A DNA stretch of 6,262 nt from JBBDNC01 sp040877875 (lineage in GTDB: Bacteria > Bacteroidota > Rhodothermia > Balneolales > Balneolaceae): positions 1 through 6,262 of the forward strand of contig JBBDNC010000043.1 in assembly GCA_040877875.1 (NCBI GenBank). The letters run 5' to 3'. A program made the position numbers and the translations under genes. Below, one piece after another: positions 1 to 4,090 of this stretch (the stretch's first letter is position 1; every line of letters begins with the position of its first letter). The notes below the pieces were generated by a model. That model ran no database searches and was not told the origin of the DNA. It saw only the letters and a list, made by a program, of their open reading frames with translations.

Positions 1-48
1 CCCGGCCTCGGAACTACTGATGAAGATTAAAAAATAGGAAAAAGCGAT

Positions 49-507
49 TTATCTTGTTAATCGTTTATCAAAGCTAAAATCATAAACTTCTTTTTTCTTT
101 ACTTTTTCAAAATCAGGGTGATTCGGGTTAATCAGAACATTCCATTCCATCGGTATCACGGCAGAAGGCACTTTTAACAGCAGACTCGAATTCGACGTAA
201 TCCACTTTGTTCCCATCTCTATCAGCATATCGGGCGGAGGGTAGCTTCTCCAGTTTTCGGGAAGTTTTTTCTTTTTGACTTGTTCAGAACGGATCGTTTC
301 AGGAACCGAAAGTACCATCAGTTGAAGATCATCAGGCATAGCTGCTAACGGGGTGTTGACTAAAACCTCTATAGCGGCTAAGGAAACCGTTGGAGAAGTA
401 TAAAGTACAGCTACTCCTTTTTGATTCCATCGTCCTCCGAACAGTCTCGCTCCTTCTCCAGTCAATTCATGGATATATTTTTCCTTTGCAATTCGGAAAA
501 GATTCAT
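49..507 (-). CDS. RES-domain toxin of a type II toxin-antitoxin pair (ParT/MbcT-like)
   Basis: A 152-residue cytoplasmic protein made almost entirely of one RES domain, the usual length for this family. Seen: the opening GGRWN block with Arg26, then LYTSP with Tyr36, the helix SLAAIEVLV with Glu47, and the late block VPSAVIPMEWNVLINPNHPDF with Ser115; these carry the Arg, Glu and Ser that name the family. Known: characterised RES toxins (ParT, MbcT, Pseudomonas Res) attack NAD+ or ADP-ribosylate a target and arrest growth unless held by their Xre/ParS partner. Its ATG shares one base with the TAA of the antitoxin gene upstream (TAATG), which implies translational coupling; a GGAG lies about 10 bases before the start. 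All expected blocks are present, so it looks intact. Whether it depletes NAD+ or modifies a protein cannot be read from the sequence. Confidence 0.93.
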   Translation of the reverse strand: MNLFRIAKEKYIHELTGEGARLFGGRWNQKGVAVLYTSPTVSLAAIEVLVNTPLAAMPDDLQLMVLSVPETIRSEQVKKKKLPENWRSYPPPDMLIEMGTKWITSNSSLLLKVPSAVIPMEWNVLINPNHPDFEKVKKKEVYDFSFDKRLTR

Positions 508-935
508 TAGGAGAATACTCCATGCTCAATCCGGCCGAGGGTATCCATTACTAGTCGGACCCCAAAACCGGTATCCAAAAGGTCAAGAGGAGATTGATGT
601 CCCAAGGCTAAAAGGGGAGAATGAAGCCATGTATGTAATTTCTCCCGGCTGTTAAATACCTCCATGCCTTTTTCGAAAACTTCTCCAATGAGCAGGACTC
701 GTTCGGAAACATGTGGGTCGAGCAGGTCCTCGTCGTCGTATCTTTGTATAGTTCGTAATGAAATCGGGAGTAATTTTGCGAAATCTTTGATAGATATAGC
801 ACTCCATTCAACAATTTTTAGAAGAGATTTTTTTGAGATCCCTTTTCTGGATATCGCTATACGATTCATGGGCGAGAGGGTCGTATAAGTGACACCCTCC
901 TCCTGGATAATATCATCGAGGATAAATTCATTCAT
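507..935 (-). CDS. Xre/MbcA/ParS-type antitoxin (DUF2384 toxin-binding domain)
   Basis: A 142-residue antitoxin and probable autorepressor for the RES toxin that follows it. Seen: a Xre-like helix-turn-helix region at about residues 28-66 (SIKDFAKLLPISLRTIQRY is the likely recognition part), then a C-terminal DUF2384 domain at about 80-142 with the telltale WLHSPLLALGHQSPLDLLDT block and the ending LGRIEHGVFS. Known: in this family the C-terminal domain covers the toxin's NAD+ pocket, and the HTH binds palindromes in its own promoter. Antitoxin-first order and a one-base overlap with the toxin fit the family. A palindromic site cluster lies 20-47 bases upstream of the start. No Shine-Dalgarno sequence is visible before the ATG. 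Confidence 0.93.
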   Translation of the reverse strand: MNEFILDDIIQEEGVTYTTLSPMNRIAISRKGISKKSLLKIVEWSAISIKDFAKLLPISLRTIQRYDDEDLLDPHVSERVLLIGEVFEKGMEVFNSREKLHTWLHSPLLALGHQSPLDLLDTGFGVRLVMDTLGRIEHGVFS

Positions 936-954
936 AATGAGAAATAATGAAATA

Positions 955-982
955 TGACGTTATTTATACGTCAATTGACGTA
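955..982 (-). promoter_or_regulatory. Putative operator of the toxin-antitoxin operon
   Basis: Three copies of the hexamer TGACGT lie here in alternating orientation: 955-960 (plus), 968-973 (minus) and 976-981 (plus). The second and third build a perfect 16-base palindrome, TACGTCAATTGACGTA, at 967-982; the first and second form a looser inverted pair. The cluster is 20-47 bases upstream of the antitoxin start, where Xre/ParS antitoxins usually bind to repress their own operon. Assigning it to this antitoxin is inference from position and symmetry. Confidence 0.6.
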
Positions 983-984
983 AT

Positions 985-1014
985 CAATGTATTTCTTCTT
1001 ATTTGTAATATCAA
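985..1014 (-). promoter_or_regulatory. Weak candidate promoter for the toxin-antitoxin operon
   Basis: On the minus strand a TTG (1012-1014) is followed after 20 bases by TACATTG (985-991), loosely like the Bacteroidota pattern TTG-N17-23-TAnnTTTG but one T short in the second box. A transcript starting just downstream would begin at the 967-982 palindrome, so a bound repressor would block it. The match is imperfect and AT-rich DNA yields such matches easily. Confidence 0.2.
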
Positions 1015-1105
1015 GTTAATAATACTTCAAACGGTGTATAGTCAGACGGGTAGAGAACAGATACCTATTAACGGTTTTTATTTGAATGGATCCTGTTGAC
1101 TTTTA

Positions 1106-1137
1106 TTGTGAACTTTTAATCGATTTCATATACATTG
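1106..1137 (+). promoter_or_regulatory. Weak candidate promoter for the DUF1080 gene
   Basis: A TTG at 1106-1108 and a TACATTG at 1131-1137, 22 bases apart, again approximate the Bacteroidota promoter pattern with one T missing in the second box. It would leave a leader of roughly 80 bases before the ATG at 1221. The same imperfect TACATTG box appears in the divergent toxin-antitoxin candidate. A sigma70-like TTGACT at 1096-1101 is an alternative with no convincing -10 partner. Confidence 0.2.
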
Positions 1138-1220
1138 CACCTCACAGGAATCGCTCCATGTTAACTCGTGAATCGTAAATTCTATCAATCAAATAGTATA
1201 AACAGGTATATTATCAAGCT

Positions 1221-2603
1221 ATGAATTCTTTTAAAGTTGCCATTACCGCTCTACTTTTTTTCTTCTTATCCCCTCAACTGCTTACGGGTCAAGACGGCTG
1301 GCAGAAGCTGTTCAACGGGCAAAATTTAGAGGGGTGGCACATCCTTAACGGAACGGCCGACTATTATGTGGAGGACGGTGTGATTGTCGGCGAAGCCGTT
1401 CCCCATTCCCCGAACACTTTTTTGTCCACCGAGGAACACTACGGCGACTTTATCCTGGAGTTTGAAGTGTATCTGGACAACGAAATGAACAGCGGCGTGC
1501 AGATCCGCAGCCACAGCAAACCGTCCTACCGGGATGGGCGGGTGCACGGCTACCAGGTGGAAATCGACCCGTCCCCGCGGGCATGGAGCGGAGGGATCTA
1601 CGATGAAGCCCGGCGCGGCTGGCTCTATCCGCTGACCCGCAACGAGCGGGCCCGCCCGGCCTTTCGCAATGCCCGCTGGAATCATTTTCGGATCGAGGCA
1701 ATCGGCCATACGATCAATACCTGGGTCAACGGCGTTCATACCACGAGATTGGTGGACGATATGACGGCCAGCGGCTTTATCGGCCTTCAGGTCCACTCGA
1801 TCAACGATGAAGAGTTGGCAGGAGCCCGGGTCAAATGGCGGAATCTTCGGATTCGAACGCAGAATGTAGAGGCCTATAAAAAGCCGAGGGATCCCTGGGT
1901 CGATGAGGTTAGTTACCTGAAGAACGAGCTGAGTGAGTTGGAAAAGCGCAAGGGTTGGCGTCTGCTGTGGGACGGAGAGACGTCCGATGGCTGGCGTGGA
2001 GCCAACCTGGATGGATTCCCCTCCGGCGGCTGGGTGATTGAAGACGGTGTGCTGAGCGTATTGGCAACGGACGGGGGCGAGGCGACCGGGCCGGGAGATA
2101 TTATTACCGAAAAGCTCTTCAGTGATTTTGAGCTGGAGCTGGAATTCAAGATTACCGAAGGGGCAAACAGCGGAATCAAGTATTATGTGGACCCGGTGCT
2201 CAACCAGGGAGAAGGTTCGGCAATCGGGGCGGAGTTCCAGATCCTGGATGACCAGCGTCATCCCGATGCGGTTCAGGGTGTGAATGGCAATCGGACGGTG
2301 GGCTCGCTCTATGATCTGATTGCCGCCGAAAATCTGTCGGCGCCCGAACGGGGCAAACCGTTTAACGGACCTGGAAGCTGGAACAAGGCCCGGATCGTTT
2401 CCAAAGACGGACACGTCGAACACTGGATGAATAATGCGAAGATTGTGGAATATGACCGGTTTTCACAGATGTTCCGCGCCCTGGTGGCTTACAGCAAGTA
2501 CGAGGTATGGGACGGATTCGCCCAGTGGCCCGAGGGACACATTCTGCTTCAGGATCACGGAAACGAGGTGAGCTTTCGAAGTATCAAAATCAGGGAATTG
2601 TAG
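1221..2603 (+). CDS. Secreted protein with two tandem DUF1080 (3-keto-disaccharide hydrolase-like) domains
   Basis: A 460-residue exported protein: signal peptide at about 1-23 (hydrophobic LLFFFLSPQLL), first DUF1080 domain at about 25-213, a charged linker (about 214-244), second DUF1080 domain at about 245-459. The domains align motif by motif: LFNGQNLEGW with LWDGETSDGW, YVEDGVIVGE with VIEDGVLSVL, NSGVQIRS with NSGIKYYV, HGYQVEID with IGAEFQILDD, and WNHFRIEA with WNKARIVS. Known: DUF1080 is a concanavalin-like beta-sandwich, and some members cleave glycosides whose sugar has been oxidised to the 3-keto form; others have no proven activity. It leads a run of plus-strand genes that includes sulfatases, which fits a role in glycan breakdown outside the cytoplasm. 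Most family members I know have one domain, so one copy here may serve binding. No Shine-Dalgarno sequence is seen; the start is set by the signal peptide. Confidence 0.88.
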   Translation: MNSFKVAITALLFFFLSPQLLTGQDGWQKLFNGQNLEGWHILNGTADYYVEDGVIVGEAVPHSPNTFLSTEEHYGDFILEFEVYLDNEMNSGVQIRSHSKPSYRDGRVHGYQVEIDPSPRAWSGGIYDEARRGWLYPLTRNERARPAFRNARWNHFRIEAIGHTINTWVNGVHTTRLVDDMTASGFIGLQVHSINDEELAGARVKWRNLRIRTQNVEAYKKPRDPWVDEVSYLKNELSELEKRKGWRLLWDGETSDGWRGANLDGFPSGGWVIEDGVLSVLATDGGEATGPGDIITEKLFSDFELELEFKITEGANSGIKYYVDPVLNQGEGSAIGAEFQILDDQRHPDAVQGVNGNRTVGSLYDLIAAENLSAPERGKPFNGPGSWNKARIVSKDGHVEHWMNNAKIVEYDRFSQMFRALVAYSKYEVWDGFAQWPEGHILLQDHGNEVSFRSIKIREL

Positions 2604-2650
2604 CTGGAAGAATAACCGGGATTATGAAGCTATGACTTTTCGATTCCTTC

Positions 2651-2718
2651 TTTAACCTGGATTATTCATCAAGAAATTTGGTTGTGCGCAAGGCGAGCTG
2701 TGAATCATCCAGGCTAAA
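2651..2718. repeat. Long imperfect inverted repeat (18-base arms, 32-base spacer)
   Basis: The arm 2651-2668 (TTTAACCTGGATTATTCA) is the reverse complement of 2701-2718 (TGAATCATCCAGGCTAAA) at 16 of 18 positions; the mismatched pairs are 2655/2714 and 2663/2706. The spacer is 32 bases. It starts 47 bases after the DUF1080 stop codon. There is no T-run after either arm, so it is not a standard intrinsic terminator. It could be a 3'-UTR structure, a relic of a small mobile element, or a recombination-site-like hairpin. Confidence 0.65.
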
Positions 2719-2799
2719 AACGGGACTCTAAAATCTTTGGAAGCCCATACCAACATAAATGACATTAGTGAACAGGAATGATAATCTATTTTGCCACCT

Positions 2800-2976
2800 A
2801 TGAGTCTTAATATATCCGACAAAGAGTACGAAGAAATATTAAAACAGATTGAAAGCGATGATAGTCCCGTCGGGATCGATGCCGGGAAAACCCATGTCCT
2901 CATCCTGCATATCCTGATGAATATTGAGCAGCGGCTGGCGACTCTTGAGAGCAGATTATCAGATGAGGAAGAGTAG
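2800..2976 (+). CDS. Small acidic hypothetical protein
   Basis: A 58-residue reading frame with no signal peptide and no membrane segment, so probably cytoplasmic. It begins MSLNISDKEYEEILKQIE and ends RLATLESRLSDEEE. The second half (THVLILHILMNIEQRLATLESRL) shows hydrophobic residues at heptad-like spacing and is probably one amphipathic helix or short coiled coil; the tail is acidic. The ATG at 2800 is preferred over an in-frame TTG at 2791 because the extra residues (MPP) add nothing. No clear ribosome-binding site is visible. It shares the strand with its neighbours but stands alone between an inverted repeat and a broken sulfatase. I do not recognise a family and give no function; the helical pattern and coding-like composition argue that it is real. 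Confidence 0.55.
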   Translation: MSLNISDKEYEEILKQIESDDSPVGIDAGKTHVLILHILMNIEQRLATLESRLSDEEE

Positions 2977-3014
2977 CGATAAATATTTACATTTAGATTT
3001 GCAATCTGTCACCC

Positions 3015-3050
3015 GGAATGTTACCTAACGGATGTTGTAACAATGATTCC
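3015..3050. repeat. Small bulged dyad upstream of the broken sulfatase
   Basis: GGAAT-GTTAC (3015-3024) can pair with GTAAC (3037-3041) and ATTCC (3046-3050), leaving a four-base bulge (3042-3045) and a 12-base loop. It lies about 30 bases before the start of the truncated sulfatase frame. It may be an RNA leader structure or chance; no T-run follows, so a terminator is unlikely. Confidence 0.2.
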
Positions 3051-3078
3051 TGCCCATGCTTATAAAGATTAAAATGGA

Positions 3079-3297
3079 ATGTTGAATTTTGGTTCAAAAA
3101 AACTATTCTGGCTTGCTTGTACCTTTTTGTTTTTAATCGGCGCAGCCGTACATGCCCAACCCCGGAACGTTATTTTCATTCTCAGTGATGATCACCGCTA
3201 CGACTATATGGGTTTTCATCCGGAAAGTCCTGACTTTCTGAATACGCCTTCGATGGACCGGATGGCTATGGAGTATCCTGTCACATGGTTGGCTTGA
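3079..3297 (+). pseudogene. Truncated sulfatase (N-terminal stub)
   Basis: The 72-residue product has a signal peptide at about 1-27 (LFWLACTFLFLIGAAVHAQ) followed by a clear sulfatase beginning: PRNVIFILSDDHRYDYMGF, where the Asp-Asp pair would bind calcium, and NTPSMDRMA. Normal family members go on with a segment holding the CxPSR or CxPAR motif, in which Cys becomes formylglycine, and run to about 450-600 residues. Here homology stops after DRMA, nine unrelated residues follow, and a TGA ends the frame. The next 94 bases, in three plus-strand frames, show no sulfatase sequence I can recognise, so this looks like a deletion or rearrangement, not a simple frameshift. The stub lacks the catalytic site and cannot be an active sulfatase. 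It is not a piece of the intact sulfatase downstream, which has its own, quite different, N-terminus. Confidence 0.82.
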
Positions 3298-3301
3298 CAG
3301 G
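3277..3301. repeat. Inverted repeat at the break point of the sulfatase stub
   Basis: CCTGTCA (3277-3283) and TGACAGG (3295-3301) are perfect inverted copies around an 11-base spacer. The right arm contains the TGA that ends the stub, and the left arm falls inside its non-homologous tail. No T-run follows. It may mark the rearrangement joint, act in RNA processing, or be chance. Confidence 0.35.
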
Positions 3302-3360
3302 CAGGTTTGTTTCGAACTTTTCGAGCCGGTGACGTGCAACAACAGGCATGAAATTTTAAA

Positions 3361-3376
3361 TCTTAACAGGTTAAGA
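3361..3376. promoter_or_regulatory. Near-palindrome upstream of the ankyrin gene
   Basis: TCTTAACAGGTTAAGA consists of two 7-base inverted arms around a two-base centre and ends 15 bases before the ankyrin gene start. The centre is too short for a stable RNA hairpin, so a dimeric DNA-binding protein site is the more natural reading. Dyads of this size arise by chance a few times in this length of DNA, so support is weak. Confidence 0.25.
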
Positions 3377-3391
3377 ACCATCGTTTGAATT

Positions 3392-4012
3392 ATGTTCAGG
3401 ATCAGAATTTGGATCACTGTTTTAATAACAGCCGGGATACTTTGTGGAGCGTGCGGTGGGGAGAATTCTTACCGGTCCGGTTCCGAAAGCAGTGAGACGG
3501 ATGATTCCCGGGATGCAACCTCTTCAACTTCTGAATTGACATCCGCGGATGTACGGAACGCCTCCCTGAACGGAGATATGAAGGGAGTTCGGCAAGCCAT
3601 CGAACAGGGAGTGGATTTTACGGAACCCGATCAACTTGGGAGAACCGCGTTAATGTTTGCATCCTATAATGGCCACACGGAAGTTGTTCGGTTTCTGATT
3701 GAGCGGGGTGCTGAAATTCAGAGATTTAATGACGAAGGACGAACCTCCCTGATGTTTGCGGCGAGCGGGCCGTTTCCGGAAACCGTTAAGTTCCTGCTGG
3801 AAGAGGGTGCAGATCCGAATATTACAGATTCAGTGGAAGGGTGGTCGGCCTTGATGTTTGCTGCTTCGGAAGGGAATCGTGAGGTGGTTCAGGTTCTCCT
3901 GGACCATGGAGCGGATCCCACCCTGAAAGATAAGGATGAAGAGACAGCCCTTGATTTTGCAGACAATAACGGCCATGCTGATGTCATCAGCCTGTTGGAA
4001 GAATACTTGTAA
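3392..4012 (+). CDS. Ankyrin-repeat lipoprotein (probable)
   Basis: A 206-residue protein. Residues 1-20 form a hydrophobic export signal (FRIRIWITVLITAGILCGA) followed by Cys21, giving an imperfect lipobox (CGAC), so lipid anchoring is likely but not certain. Residues 22-51 are a Ser/Thr/Asp/Glu-rich linker. From about 52 to the end run five ankyrin repeats: a degenerate first one (52-82), three good ones (83-114, 115-148, 149-181) with GRTALMFAS, GRTSLMFAA and WSALMFAAS openings and VVxFLIERGA-type helices, and a short cap (182-206) ending in LLEEYL. Ankyrin repeats bind proteins and have no enzyme activity of their own, so it probably docks a partner in the periplasm or at a membrane. It sits between a sulfatase stub and an intact sulfatase on the same strand; the partner cannot be named. 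No Shine-Dalgarno sequence is seen. Confidence 0.85.
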   Translation: MFRIRIWITVLITAGILCGACGGENSYRSGSESSETDDSRDATSSTSELTSADVRNASLNGDMKGVRQAIEQGVDFTEPDQLGRTALMFASYNGHTEVVRFLIERGAEIQRFNDEGRTSLMFAASGPFPETVKFLLEEGADPNITDSVEGWSALMFAASEGNREVVQVLLDHGADPTLKDKDEETALDFADNNGHADVISLLEEYL

Positions 4013-4047
4013 GCATTTTGTATCTGGGTAGGAAGCTGAAGTAATGA

Positions 4048-4062
4048 ATGGACGCTGTCCAT
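4048..4062 (+). repeat. Short hairpin before the sulfatase gene
   Basis: ATGGAC-gct-GTCCAT, a perfect six-base stem with a three-base loop, ends 28 bases before the sulfatase start and begins 35 bases after the ankyrin stop. The bases after it (ACAGGCAG) are not T-rich, so it is a poor terminator; an RNA processing or stabilising element in a shared transcript is possible. Confidence 0.3.
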
Positions 4063-4090
4063 ACAGGCAGACAATTATCAAGTTAATCTT

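Noticed and set aside
2..37. Possible last 11 codons of a plus-strand gene entering from the left edge (PASELLMKIKK then TAG)
   Set aside because: Too short to identify or to tell from chance; it would converge on the toxin gene.
1326..2423. Long minus-strand open frame antisense to the DUF1080 gene
   Set aside because: It mirrors a GC-rich coding strand, has no recognisable domain, and the plus-strand gene is clear.
2652..2903. Minus-strand frame of 83 codons overlapping the inverted repeat and the small acidic gene
   Set aside because: Cys/Ser/Pro-rich composition without motifs; the plus-strand small gene is more coding-like.
2604..3391. CRISPR array, tRNA or structured ncRNA in the disturbed region
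   Set aside because: No regularly spaced direct repeats, no tRNA cloverleaf and no recognisable riboswitch core were seen.
3133..3417. Minus-strand frame of 94 codons opposite the sulfatase stub
   Set aside because: The plus strand carries clear sulfatase homology here; the antisense product has no recognisable feature.
3297..4070. Eight-base direct repeat ACAGGCAG at 3297-3304 and 4063-4070 flanking the ankyrin gene, like a target-site duplication
   Set aside because: Hundreds of repeated 8-mers are expected by chance in this length, and there are no terminal inverted repeats or transposase.
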